Below, in pieces: positions 26,095 through 34,499 of a DNA stretch of 64,000 bases. Positions within the stretch are counted from its first letter, which is position 1, and every line of letters begins with the position of its first letter. The notes beneath the pieces are model-generated. The model worked only from the letters and a program-made list of their open reading frames with translations. It did not search any database and was not told where the DNA came from. Position numbers and translations under genes: made by a program. This DNA is from Cloacimonetes bacterium UBA6097 (GTDB lineage Bacteria > Cloacimonadota > Cloacimonadia > Cloacimonadales > Cloacimonadaceae): positions 42,168-106,167 of the forward strand of contig DIWV01000003.1 in NCBI GenBank assembly GCA_002435865.1, read 5' to 3'.

Positions 26095-26985
26095 TTATTT
26101 GTTTCTTTCGATAATATAATCTGCCAGCATTTGCAGGAACAGAGCTTTGCCTTCAAAATATCTCAGAGCCTGCATGGCATCTTGTTTATAATCATCTGCC
26201 ATCTGACGGCTTTTTTCCACGCCATATACAGATGGGAAGGTCATCTTACCTGTTTCAGCATCTTTGCCGATGCTTTTACCAAGTTCGTCCTGGCTGCCTT
26301 CGATATCAAGTAAATCGTCCACAATCTGAAACGCCATGCCGATATTGGTTCCGAATTCTTCCAGGGCTTTGAGGTCATTTTCTTTGGCACCTGCTGCCAA
26401 AGCTCCGAAGCGCAGTGACATATTGATTAGCCTTGCAGTCTTGTTTTTATGTATAAATTCCAGTGTTTTTTTATCTGGTTTTTTACCTTCGGACTTGATA
26501 TCGATGTGCTGTCCTGCAATCAAACCGCTAACACCACATTCCTGTGCCATTTCGTTTATCAGGGTAGCTTTCATCTTTTCCGGAAGCGGTGCCCAGGTAA
26601 TCAGCTCAAAAGCGCTGATAAGAAGTGCGTCTCCGGCTAAAAGGGCAACTTCCTCACCATACACTGTGTGGCAGGAAGGCTTGCCTCTGCGGTATTCATC
26701 GTTGTCTATATCGGGCAAATCATCATGGATTAAAGTGTAAGTATGAAGCATTTCAATAGCGGCAGCCACATAAGTTATTGGTTCAGGGTCTTCATTAAAG
26801 AGCTGCCAGGCAAGCATTGTCATATAAGGACGCATCCGTTTTCCGCCGGCAAACAGGCTGTAACGGACAGCTTTGTGCAAATCTTTGGGATATTCATCTT
26901 TACGGGGAAGAAACCTGTCCAGAATGATGTTTACAAGTTCCTGCTTCTCTTTCATATCGCGTTTAAACAGGATGCGATTATCCAT
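26095..26985 (-). CDS. ispA: Polyprenyl (farnesyl/geranylgeranyl) diphosphate synthase
   Basis: The 296-residue trans-prenyltransferase has the first Asp-rich motif in HDDLPDIDNDEYRRG, GKRMRPYM upstream, GQHIDIKSEG, and the second Asp-rich motif FQIVDDLLDIEG. Two residues between the Asp of the first motif and its length fit the FPP/GGPP synthase type of bacteria. The start is the ATG at 26983-26985, 6 nt after GGAGG; an ATG two codons earlier would sit on top of that site. It overlaps xseB by a few bases, the common xseB-ispA order. Confidence 0.92.
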   Translation of the reverse strand: MDNRILFKRDMKEKQELVNIILDRFLPRKDEYPKDLHKAVRYSLFAGGKRMRPYMTMLAWQLFNEDPEPITYVAAAIEMLHTYTLIHDDLPDIDNDEYRRGKPSCHTVYGEEVALLAGDALLISAFELITWAPLPEKMKATLINEMAQECGVSGLIAGQHIDIKSEGKKPDKKTLEFIHKNKTARLINMSLRFGALAAGAKENDLKALEEFGTNIGMAFQIVDDLLDIEGSQDELGKSIGKDAETGKMTFPSVYGVEKSRQMADDYKQDAMQALRYFEGKALFLQMLADYIIERNK

Positions 26986-27217
26986 TCTCATCCTCCACGG
27001 GGATTTCCTTGCTCATCTTCTCGTTTAATATCTGAACCTTCATCTCAAATTCCGCCAGCTTTTCACGGCAGATTTTTAAATAATGAACACCTTGCTCATA
27101 CAGGACAAACATCTCATCCAGTTCCACAGAATCAGATTTAATCTTGTCTGCAATGCCTTCCAGCACTTTTAGGGCTTGCTCAAACTTCATGTCTTTGTCA
27201 TCAGTATTTGCCGCCAT
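26978..27217 (-). CDS. xseB: Exodeoxyribonuclease VII small subunit
   Basis: The short helical protein (79 residues) matches XseB: KFEQALKVLEGIADKIKSDS, then ELDEMFVLYEQGVHYLKICR and a charged tail. XseB tunes the nuclease subunit XseA, which is not in the window. I start at the ATG at 27215-27217; a GTG at 27229 would overlap the GGGAG ribosome site. It is the first gene of the operon xseB-ispA-dut-nadA and onward. Confidence 0.88.
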   Translation of the reverse strand: MAANTDDKDMKFEQALKVLEGIADKIKSDSVELDEMFVLYEQGVHYLKICREKLAEFEMKVQILNEKMSKEIPVEDENG

Positions 27218-27250
27218 ATTACACAACACTCCCAGTATAAATCAAATTTT

Positions 27251-27279
27251 AGTATAAAAGGAATACCCTTTTTTGTCAA
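27251..27279 (-). promoter_or_regulatory. Strong sigma70 promoter of the xseB operon
   Basis: Minus strand TTGACA (27279-27274), exactly 17 nt, TATACT (27256-27251), with GGGAG about 15 nt further on. It is the best promoter match in the window and probably drives the whole xseB-to-TPR-lipoprotein run. Confidence 0.75.
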
Positions 27280-27353
27280 CCCTTTTTTTCTGTATCTTCT
27301 TTCTCTCATTAATGATTAGCCTTGCGTTATTCAGGATTTATCTGAATCCGCTT

Positions 27354-27471
27354 CCCTTTTCTTTCTTTAACGCCAGTCGATAACCAGTCGATGTCCAGTC
27401 GATGTCCGGTCGAAGAAACATCGACTGGATATCAACCGGATAATGACAGGACAACGAGCTGCATAAAAGGG
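27354..27471. repeat. Period-11 intergenic palindrome, element 4
   Basis: Left units are CCAGTCGATAA (27373), CCAGTCGATGT (27384), CCAGTCGATGT (27395) and CCGGTCGAAGA (27406). Right units are ATCGACTGGAT (27420), ATCAACCGGAT (27431) and AATGACAGGAC (27442), in the opposite sense. CCAGTCGATGT and ACATCGACTGG form the main stem. Outer ends CCCTTTT (27354-27360) and AAAAGGG (27465-27471) are inverted. It lies in the 446-bp divergent gap between xseB and the gene at 27676. Element 8 uses the same unit. Open frames reading through it are by-products of the repeats. Confidence 0.88.
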
Positions 27472-27675
27472 CAAATCAAACTTCGCAAAAGACTTATACT
27501 GACAGTTTATTACACAAAGCTTCCGGGAGTCCTTTTTGCCAACGAAAACTATCAATATTTATCTCAAACAAAGGGCAAAATGGACTTCGGGCAAATCTAT
27601 ACTTTTTAGGGTTGACAATTTAAGGCGTGTTTTTGACTTATTGATTTAACAGAAACCTAAACCAAGGGAGACGAA

Positions 27676-28329
27676 GTGAAAAAGATAACCATATTAATGC
27701 TAATCATTTTGGCAGCATGCCTTATGAATGCCGTAACCGTATTTGTCGATAGTGGTAAGGAATATAATGGTGATTTGTCAAAAAGCCAACCGGATATGAT
27801 AGTCTTGAATGAAGAAGGTGTTATTATCCAGATTCCAACAAATCGGATAAGAGCAATCGTAGAAGACGGAGCCGATGTAACAAACAGAGTTCTTGCCAAA
27901 GCTATGATGGAATTTGGCAGAGACATACATTTCCTTTATGAAGAGGATTATTTCATCTCTGATACAGCTTTGGATATAAATCCCTGGATCAGGGTATATC
28001 CGGGAAAAATGTTAAAACCGGCGACAGAAGAAACTCAAATGCAGGCTGAATTTTTAATGCTGCCTAATGGTGAAACCATGCTGACACAGTATTTCTACAC
28101 AACAAAAATAGCGGACACAGAAGAACTGAAGATCGATGATGTGGTGATTTGTTTTGAAGCTGCCGGTAATAATAATGCCTGCAGAGCTCCCAAAAATGAA
28201 GAAGAAGCACGTACATTACCCTGGCTTATGGCTAAAATATCTGATATATCAACTTTAGATAAAGGCTATGTGACACTCTCCAACGGTATGAAAACAGAAC
28301 TTGATAACATAAGGATTATTACAAAATAA
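27676..28329 (+). CDS. Exported protein of unknown function
   Basis: The 217-residue protein starts at GTG (27676) with AAGGGAG 5 nt upstream. A signal peptide covers about 1-19 (KKITILMLIILAACLMNA). After it comes VFVDSGKEYNGDLSKSQPDM, a motif like those in proteins that convert a membrane stress or ribosomal-style beta strand, then mixed beta structure with DDVVICFEAAG and a C-terminal TLSNGMKTELDNIRI. I recognise no family. A TTGACA at 27612-27617 may be part of its promoter. A terminator follows the stop codon. Confidence 0.7.
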   Translation: MKKITILMLIILAACLMNAVTVFVDSGKEYNGDLSKSQPDMIVLNEEGVIIQIPTNRIRAIVEDGADVTNRVLAKAMMEFGRDIHFLYEEDYFISDTALDINPWIRVYPGKMLKPATEETQMQAEFLMLPNGETMLTQYFYTTKIADTEELKIDDVVICFEAAGNNNACRAPKNEEEARTLPWLMAKISDISTLDKGYVTLSNGMKTELDNIRIITK

Positions 28330-28351
28330 AGCTGCAATAGTATTTTTTTTC

Positions 28352-28380
28352 AGCGTCCCTAAACGAGACGCTTCTTTTTA
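28352..28380 (+). terminator. Intrinsic terminator
   Basis: AGCGTC (28352-28357), 9-nt loop, GACGCT (28367-28372), then TCTTTTTA. It ends the transcript of the gene at 27676-28329. The T-run overlaps the stop codon of the convergent gene. Confidence 0.65.
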
Positions 28381-28770
28381 TCTTTCCTGTGCAGGTTCAG
28401 TCTGATTTTCATGTTCATCAGGCTGTTTTTCTTTAGGTCTGATGAAATGAGCCAGGAAGAAGAGTATACTAACCAGGATAAGTGGTCCGCAGATAAACAG
28501 GAACCAGGTTAAATGCTGAAAATAGAGGAAAAAGGCGTTAAACAAAATGACTATGGCAAGTATGATATAACCACCCCAGAAAGGATGCTTCCAACTGAGC
28601 CACAACACAAGCAGGAAAACATAAGTGGGAATATTGTGGATGAGCAGAGCAAGTAATTTTTGCAGAATAGGCTCATTGCCCTCAAATACATCCCAGGAAA
28701 AGATTGTTAAAAAGAGAGCGAAAATCAAAAGCAGGATTCTTGGAATCCAGATAAACCGGTAGAATTTCAT
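28378..28770 (-). CDS. Small four-helix membrane protein, paralogue A
   Basis: The 130-residue protein begins MKFYRFIWIPRILLL and carries about four membrane helices, with FSWDVFEGNEPILQKLLALL and IHNIP in the first loop and second helix. Two paralogues (60470-60805 and 60869-61222) share the (F/Y)xWIPR start, the D(V/A)FEG turn and the KLLxLLIHNIPS helix. The start is set at the ATG at 28768-28770 because GGAGG lies 5 nt before it, as in both paralogues. It differs by a charged, Glu/Gln-rich tail. Function unknown. Confidence 0.78.
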   Translation of the reverse strand: MKFYRFIWIPRILLLIFALFLTIFSWDVFEGNEPILQKLLALLIHNIPTYVFLLVLWLSWKHPFWGGYIILAIVILFNAFFLYFQHLTWFLFICGPLILVSILFFLAHFIRPKEKQPDEHENQTEPAQER

Positions 28771-28886
28771 CTTTACCTCCACAGGTTTAGTATAATTATA
28801 TCGAATAATTGAATTACATTCAGTGTCAAGTAAAACAAATTATCGGCTTTTTTAGCAGTTTTTTTTATCGAATGAAAAGAATATAC

Positions 28887-28915
28887 TTGTCAAAAGTAGG
28901 CAGTTTTTGTATAAA
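28887..28915 (+). promoter_or_regulatory. Putative promoter of the mazG operon
   Basis: TTGTCA (28887-28892), 17 nt, TATAAA (28910-28915), about 24 nt ahead of the mazG start. Confidence 0.6.
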
Positions 28916-28938
28916 GACATGTTGCATTATGTTAATAA

Positions 28939-29721
28939 ATGGCAGGTAAAATTATGCAGTCTTTTGATAAACTTGTGGAGATAGTCAATCGTTTAAGAGA
29001 CCCTGTTTCAGGATGTCCGTGGGATTTAAAGCAAACTCCCCATACCCTGATTCCTAATTTCATTGAAGAGCTGTTTGAAGCAGTGGAAGCAATTGAAGAA
29101 GAGGATTATGACGCTCTGAATGAAGAACTGGGTGACCTGATGCTGCATATTGTCTTTCAGTGCCAGATAGCCAATGAGGAAAAGCGCTTTGATGTAGATA
29201 AAGTACTGCATAATATAAACAGCAAGCTTGTACGCAGGCATCCGCATGTGTTTGGAGACATTGATATAACTGATGCAGATGCAGTTAAAATGAACTGGGA
29301 GCGTCTGAAGAAAGCTGAGAAAACAGAAAGAGTATCTGTTCTGGAAGGAATTCCAAGAGCTTTACCGGGATTGATTTATGCACAAAGGACACAGGAAAAG
29401 GCTGCTTCTGTAGGTTTTGACTGGCAGGACCATAAGCCTGTTATGGAAAAGCTGCATGAAGAAATAGATGAACTCAATGAAGCTCTGGAACTGGACGACC
29501 AGAATAAAATCAGGGAAGAAGTTGGTGATTTGCTTTTTACAATAGTTAATCTTGCACGAAAACTGCACATAGATTCTGAAACTGTGGTCAAAGAAACCAC
29601 TCGTAAGTTTACCAAAAGATTTCAGTATATTGAAGAACATTACCGCAATAAAAGTGAGGATATACATGCCGCGAGCCTTGAAGAACTCGACGCCATCTGG
29701 GAAAAGGCAAAAGACTTATAA
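28939..29721 (+). CDS. mazG: Nucleoside triphosphate pyrophosphohydrolase MazG
   Basis: The 260-residue protein has two MazG domains. The first has the signature CPWDLKQTPHTLIPNFIEEL with EExxE and GDLMLHIVFQ; the second has HEEIDELNEALE and EEVGDLLFTIVN. MazG hydrolyses (d)NTPs to the monophosphates and helps clear damaged nucleotides. Start may be M1 (28939) or the sixth codon, also ATG. It overlaps the kinase gene by 56 nt. Confidence 0.93.
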   Translation: MAGKIMQSFDKLVEIVNRLRDPVSGCPWDLKQTPHTLIPNFIEELFEAVEAIEEEDYDALNEELGDLMLHIVFQCQIANEEKRFDVDKVLHNINSKLVRRHPHVFGDIDITDADAVKMNWERLKKAEKTERVSVLEGIPRALPGLIYAQRTQEKAASVGFDWQDHKPVMEKLHEEIDELNEALELDDQNKIREEVGDLLFTIVNLARKLHIDSETVVKETTRKFTKRFQYIEEHYRNKSEDIHAASLEELDAIWEKAKDL

Positions 29722-31213
29722 TCTTTACCTGACTCTCAGGCTTTATCTGATTTTTGGCATAATTTTCCTGCTGCTGTTCTTCGGCATCTATACACAGGTG
29801 CTGATTCAAAATGCAAAACGAGATGCTCAGTTTGTACCGCGTTTGTTTGCACAATACATTGCCTATACGGATAGTTATCTCAAAACTGCAGAACAAAACA
29901 CCAAGCTGCTAACTGAAGTATTGGTGGAGTATCTGAAATCTGCCGGAGAGTATAATTATCAGGAAAAAATGTGGAATTATCTGAATACAGAGTTTATAAC
30001 CAGGCTGAATATCCCAATTATTATAACTGACAGCAATATTGTGCCCACAAACTGGTATCGCATGAATGTGCCGGATAGTATACCTTATTATGATCTAAAT
30101 CCTCAGGATAAAAAGAAAATCCTCAATAGGATGAATTCAATGATGTCTATTCCCATAACATATAAAAACGAAGTTCTGGGCTATGCTCATTTCCAGCAGC
30201 CTGTTTCCTTCCAGCAGTTTATTAAAAACATAGATTATTCGATTGTGGTGACAGACAGAAATAAGATACCTTTATATTGGCGTAACATAGATATCCCGGA
30301 AAATCAAGCTTATTCTGAGCTGGATATTGAACAACAGAAGCAGTTGAATGAACGCACCAAAGATATGTTTGAAATACCTATCACTAACGAATTGGACAGT
30401 CTTGGCTTTGCCTTTTTCACTACTTCCACTTCCCTTGCCAGGATCCCTTACCTGTTATACCTGGAATTCTTGCTGATGGGTATTGTGTTAATCTTTGGAT
30501 TATACGGATTGATGCTGTTAAAAAGGACAGAAAAAGATTCTTTATGGGTTGGCCTGGCTAAGGAAACTGCACATCAGTTCGGCACACCAATTACTTCACT
30601 AATGGGTTGGGTGGATTATCTTAAAGCACACCCGCAAGGTTTTGCCACTGATGAGGAATATAATCAGTTTATTGAATGGATGACTGTTGATTTGGAAAAG
30701 CTTAAAACAATAGCTTCCCGGTTTGGCAAAGTAGGTTCGTCCATTAAACTAATAGCCAGTGATTTGGATAAGGTCTTGTTGGAAATTGTTGATTATTTTA
30801 AGGAAAGACTTCCTCATCAGAGCTCTAAAATTACCCTTAGCTATATTAGTAAACTGGGCAAAACAAAAGTTCCGATGGACATTGACTTAATCAAGTGGAC
30901 TATGGAAAACCTGATAAAGAACTGCATTGACGCTATAGGTAAAAAGGGCGGTAATATAATTATAACTGCTTCTGTTAAAAATCCCTGGGTGTATATTCAT
31001 GTCATTGATGAAGGAAAAGGTATTCAGCACTCTATGTGGAAAAAGATATTTGAACCGGGAACCAGTTCAAAAAACAGAGGCTGGGGATTAGGCCTGAGCC
31101 TTGCCAAGAGAATAATTGTTGAATACCATCAGGGTAAAATACGCGTTTTGGACAGCACTCCCGGTGAAGGAACTACGATTGAAATAATGCTGCACGCAAA
31201 ACAAGAAAGCTAA
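29666..31213 (+). CDS. Membrane sensor histidine kinase
   Basis: The protein (515 residues from the ATG at 29666, which has GAGG 6 nt upstream) has a helix near 22-42, an extracytoplasmic sensor of about 200 residues with two related halves (NIPIIITDSNIVPTNWYRMN and DYSIVVTDRNKIPLYWRNID), a second helix near 255-275, then a kinase core. The phosphoacceptor box is LAKETAHQFGTPITSLMGW. ATP-binding motifs are NLIKNCIDAI, DEGKGI and GWGLGLSLAKRII. No response regulator is adjacent. The HQ(F/L)GTPI box instead of HELRTP is common in Bacteroidota kinases. Confidence 0.9.
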   Translation: MPRALKNSTPSGKRQKTYNLYLTLRLYLIFGIIFLLLFFGIYTQVLIQNAKRDAQFVPRLFAQYIAYTDSYLKTAEQNTKLLTEVLVEYLKSAGEYNYQEKMWNYLNTEFITRLNIPIIITDSNIVPTNWYRMNVPDSIPYYDLNPQDKKKILNRMNSMMSIPITYKNEVLGYAHFQQPVSFQQFIKNIDYSIVVTDRNKIPLYWRNIDIPENQAYSELDIEQQKQLNERTKDMFEIPITNELDSLGFAFFTTSTSLARIPYLLYLEFLLMGIVLIFGLYGLMLLKRTEKDSLWVGLAKETAHQFGTPITSLMGWVDYLKAHPQGFATDEEYNQFIEWMTVDLEKLKTIASRFGKVGSSIKLIASDLDKVLLEIVDYFKERLPHQSSKITLSYISKLGKTKVPMDIDLIKWTMENLIKNCIDAIGKKGGNIIITASVKNPWVYIHVIDEGKGIQHSMWKKIFEPGTSSKNRGWGLGLSLAKRIIVEYHQGKIRVLDSTPGEGTTIEIMLHAKQES

Positions 31214-31222
31214 GAGGTGAGC

Positions 31223-32743
31223 ATGAATGTAATTATCACTTCAGAACAAATGAAGAATTTGGACAAAAGCACTATCAATGACTTGGGAATTCCATCCAGA
31301 GTCCTGATGGAAAATGCCGGCAAAGGTTGTGCAGACTTACTGCTAAGTTATTTTGATGAAGAGCTTAGCCTTGGAACAGTAATCCTCTGCGGTTATGGTA
31401 ACAATGGCGGAGACGGTTATGTGATTGCCAGATGGCTGCATTATTATGGTTATCCGGTTAGCATAATTAAAGTTGGAGAAGGAGATTCCAGTCCTGAAAC
31501 AATAGCTAACAGAACTCTTTGTGAAAAGCTTAATATTCAGTATGTGAAGCCTGATGATGATATAATCTTTCAGGCTGGTGTTATCATTGACGCCGTATAT
31601 GGTATCGGATTCAAAGGAACTCTCAAAACTGAAGTAGCAGAATTAATCTCAAAAGTAAATGAATCTCCAGCACTTAAAATAGCTATAGATATGCCTTCCG
31701 GAGTTAATGCAGACACAGGATATGCAGAACAGGCTTTCCAGGCAAATATTACCCTGACTATGGAAGCTCTGAAATATGGACATTTGCTTGGCAAAGGCAA
31801 ACAGTTCAGTGGCTTTACAGAAGTTATTCCTATTGGAATACCTGATATGCTCTCGCATGATGAAGAAACAGCTTTGTTACTGGATGAAGACATTGTAAAT
31901 CTGCCAGACAGAAGCACCTTCTCCCACAAAGGGGACTTTGGCAGAATTGCTGTATTTGGTGGGTCCCCGGGCTTTACGGGAGCTGCGTTCATGGCTTCAA
32001 CTGCTGCTTTGAAAGCAGGTGCAGGATTAGTTACAATCTTTTGTCATCCTTTACAAACTGAGATCTATGATAGCAAGCCTTATGAAGTAATGGTTAAAAC
32101 TGTGCCTTTACGGGATAATGGCAAGCTTGATACTAAAGCTTTGTCCAAAGAACTGGTTAAGTTTGATATAATCCTGTTCGGACCGGGATGCGGAGTTTCA
32201 GAATATACCAATGAATTACTCAGTTTCGTTGCTGAAGTCTGGGCAAAGCCTGCGGTTATTGATGCAGATGGGCTAAACACCTTAGCTCAGCATCATGATA
32301 TCTTCAAACATCTGGCTGATAAACCAATAGTGCTGACTCCGCATTGGGGTGAGTTTTGCCGTTTAGCTGAAGTTACTATGGAAGATATGCACCGGGATTG
32401 CCTTTCACCATTTAAGAATTTCGTAAAAAAGCATAAGCTGAAAGTCCTGCTTAAAAGCGATACCAGCATCTATTATGATACTGATGAAATGTATTTTAAC
32501 ATTACGGGTAATGATGGTCTTGCTACAGGTGGCAGTGGTGACATATTATCAGGATTGATTGCCGGTTTTCTTGCTCAGAAGATGTATCCTGCTGATGCAG
32601 CCGGAGCTGCAGCTTATTATCTGGGCTTGACAGCAGACCTGCTGGCAGAGAAGCAGGAAACATTATCTATCACTCCGACGGATATTCTGAACAATATATT
32701 CAAATTCGACCCGGAAGAAAGTGAGGTATGTGATGAAGATTAA
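31223..32743 (+). CDS. nnr: Bifunctional NAD(P)HX epimerase/dehydratase
   Basis: The 506-residue repair enzyme has an N-terminal NAD(P)HX epimerase domain (YjeF_N: GYGNNGGDGYVIAR, DAVYGIGFKG, DMPSGVNADTG) and a C-terminal ADP/ATP-dependent dehydratase (carbohydrate-kinase fold: FGGSPGFTGAAFMAS, LFGPGCG, LTPHWGEF, NDGLATGGSGDILSG). Together they restore hydrated NADH/NADPH. The start is the ATG at 31223 after AGAGGTG; a GTG two codons earlier lies in the ribosome site. It is adjacent to mazG and the kinase on one transcript. Confidence 0.95.
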   Translation: MNVIITSEQMKNLDKSTINDLGIPSRVLMENAGKGCADLLLSYFDEELSLGTVILCGYGNNGGDGYVIARWLHYYGYPVSIIKVGEGDSSPETIANRTLCEKLNIQYVKPDDDIIFQAGVIIDAVYGIGFKGTLKTEVAELISKVNESPALKIAIDMPSGVNADTGYAEQAFQANITLTMEALKYGHLLGKGKQFSGFTEVIPIGIPDMLSHDEETALLLDEDIVNLPDRSTFSHKGDFGRIAVFGGSPGFTGAAFMASTAALKAGAGLVTIFCHPLQTEIYDSKPYEVMVKTVPLRDNGKLDTKALSKELVKFDIILFGPGCGVSEYTNELLSFVAEVWAKPAVIDADGLNTLAQHHDIFKHLADKPIVLTPHWGEFCRLAEVTMEDMHRDCLSPFKNFVKKHKLKVLLKSDTSIYYDTDEMYFNITGNDGLATGGSGDILSGLIAGFLAQKMYPADAAGAAAYYLGLTADLLAEKQETLSITPTDILNNIFKFDPEESEVCDED

Positions 32744-33443
32744 ATATACTGTTTTAATAAGCTTATTAACGATAAGTTTGATAATTCTCCCGGTCGGATG
32801 TGTCAATAAAGCACCTAAAAACAATGAAGAGGAGCAGCCAATGCATAAGCTCGCAAAAATGAATACACCGGTTTTCTGGGCAGAAGGTCATCCGGGAAAA
32901 CTGGATAGGGAAAACTGGAAGATAGAAGTAAAAGGTCTTTGTGAAAATCCCACCACCTTTACCTGGCAGGACTTACAGAAATTGCCCAAAACTACCGTAA
33001 ACGGAAGATTGACCAGTGTTACCCGCTGGTCTGTCAATGGGGATTGGGGCGGGGTTAAGCTCTCTGATATCCTGGATTATGTCAAAGCCAGTCCCAGTGT
33101 CAAATATGTCCGTTTCTGGTCTCATGACTTAGTCTATGATACTTCCATACCTATTGATATAGCTCTTAAGGAAAAGACGCTCCTGGCATGGGAGTTTGAT
33201 AAAGAGCTGTTAACTGAAGATTATGGCGGACCGGTAAGAGCCTTTGTACCATATCTATGGGGTTACAAATCTGCCAAAAGCGTGGTTAAGATTGAACTTA
33301 TTGATAAGTACATTCCCGGTTACTGGGAAAAGCGCGGTTACACAGACGATGCAAATATAGAAGCAGGTCCCTGCCGTGACATCAATGAAGGCGGAAAAGT
33401 AAAACACATTCCCGATGGAGAAGTTAAGGAATTTTTGGACTAA
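32733..33443 (+). CDS. Sulfite-oxidase-fold molybdopterin-like lipoprotein lacking the Mo-ligand Cys
   Basis: The 236-residue protein starts at ATG 32733 (GAGG upstream; overlaps nnr by 11 nt), with a lipoprotein signal (lipobox LPVGC near residue 23) and then a molybdopterin oxidoreductase fold: WKIEVKGLCENPTTFTWQDL, VTRWSVNGDWGGVKLSDIL, YGGPVRAFVPYLWGYKSAK and IPGYWEKRGYTDD. In this family the residue before VTRWS is the molybdenum-coordinating Cys (typical FHCVTRWS). Here it is Ser (codon AGT at 33015-33017). It may therefore be a cofactor-free relative or use a Ser ligand. No molybdopterin genes are in the window. Confidence 0.82.
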   Translation: MKIKYTVLISLLTISLIILPVGCVNKAPKNNEEEQPMHKLAKMNTPVFWAEGHPGKLDRENWKIEVKGLCENPTTFTWQDLQKLPKTTVNGRLTSVTRWSVNGDWGGVKLSDILDYVKASPSVKYVRFWSHDLVYDTSIPIDIALKEKTLLAWEFDKELLTEDYGGPVRAFVPYLWGYKSAKSVVKIELIDKYIPGYWEKRGYTDDANIEAGPCRDINEGGKVKHIPDGEVKEFLD

Positions 33444-33446
33444 AAC

Positions 33447-34481
33447 ATGATTATTAACGGCAAAGAATATCAGAGCGTCTGGGTGGAATACAGCGCAGTC
33501 CTGATGATAAACCAGAATAAACTTCCCTATGACTTTGAAGTTGTAACCTGTAATACCTGTGAAGAAGTGGCGGCAGCCATCCAGAATATGACAGTAAGGG
33601 GTGCTCCTGCCATCGGAGCAGCCGGTGCTTATGGCATGGCTTTGGCAGCAGAAGCAGCGATTGAAGATAATTTCCGCAATCAATTACGCAAACAGAGAGA
33701 TATACTGCTGGCTTCCAGACCCACTGCCATTGACTTAAACAACGGTGTCAGGTTTGTATATGAACGTGCAGTGAAGTGGATTCCGGATTTGATGCATGCT
33801 AAAATTGTTGCCATGCAGGCTGCACATGAATTTGCCACCAAAAGCGCTGAAGACTGTAGAATGATTGGAGTAGTAGGGCAGGAACTGATAGAAGATGGAA
33901 TGAGGATTCTCACCCATTGCAATGCAGGTGCTTTGGCAACGGTTGATTGGGGAACGGCTCTGGCTGTATTTAGGATGGCTCACCGTAATGGTAAGAAGTT
34001 TTTTGTCTATGTGGATGAAACACGTCCCAAACTGCAGGGTTCACGTCTTACAGCTTATGAACTGCAGCAGGAAGGCATTCCACACGCAATTATTGTGGAC
34101 AGCGCCGCGGGATATTTTATGCAGAAAGGAGAAATAGACATGGTAATTACAGGTGCCGACCGTATTTGCCTGAATGGTGATTTTGCCAATAAAATAGGTA
34201 CGTATAGCCTTGCATTGCTGGCAAAAGAGCACAAAATCCCATTTTATGTAGCTGCCCCGCAATCCACTTTTGACCTTGCCTGCATGAACGGACGCGATAT
34301 CCCGATTGAAGAACGCTCTGCAGAAGAAATAACTCATCTGAATGGACACCTGGTTGCCAGTCCTGAAAGCAATGGATTTAATCCTGCCTTTGATGTTACT
34401 CCTGCTAAGTATGTGACAGCGTTTATTACGGGCAAAGGCATTTTCAAACCTAAAGAAGCAGCACAAAAGATTCATCTCTGA
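33447..34481 (+). CDS. mtnA: S-methyl-5-thioribose-1-phosphate isomerase
   Basis: The 344-residue protein is an MtnA/eIF2B-like isomerase: NMTVRGAPAIGAAGAYGMAL, THCNAGALATVDWGTALAVF, DETRPKLQGSRLTAYEL, DMVITGADRICLNGDFANKI and AAPQSTFD. It converts methylthioribose-1-phosphate to the ribulose form in methionine salvage. The catalytic-type Cys and Asp positions appear kept (HCNAG, GADR). It precedes a methylthioadenosine/S-adenosylhomocysteine deaminase gene; the remaining salvage genes are not in the window. Confidence 0.93.
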   Translation: MIINGKEYQSVWVEYSAVLMINQNKLPYDFEVVTCNTCEEVAAAIQNMTVRGAPAIGAAGAYGMALAAEAAIEDNFRNQLRKQRDILLASRPTAIDLNNGVRFVYERAVKWIPDLMHAKIVAMQAAHEFATKSAEDCRMIGVVGQELIEDGMRILTHCNAGALATVDWGTALAVFRMAHRNGKKFFVYVDETRPKLQGSRLTAYELQQEGIPHAIIVDSAAGYFMQKGEIDMVITGADRICLNGDFANKIGTYSLALLAKEHKIPFYVAAPQSTFDLACMNGRDIPIEERSAEEITHLNGHLVASPESNGFNPAFDVTPAKYVTAFITGKGIFKPKEAAQKIHL

Positions 34482-34499
34482 TTAACAAGTAATGTAATT

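Noticed and set aside
27354..27471. The repeated 11-mers as a CRISPR or short tandem-repeat array
   Set aside because: Units are contiguous with no spacers and invert at the centre; no cas genes are present.
27391..27609. Open reading frames through the period-11 elements near 27400 and 49500
   Set aside because: They arise from the repeat phase, have no ribosome site and no protein-like composition.
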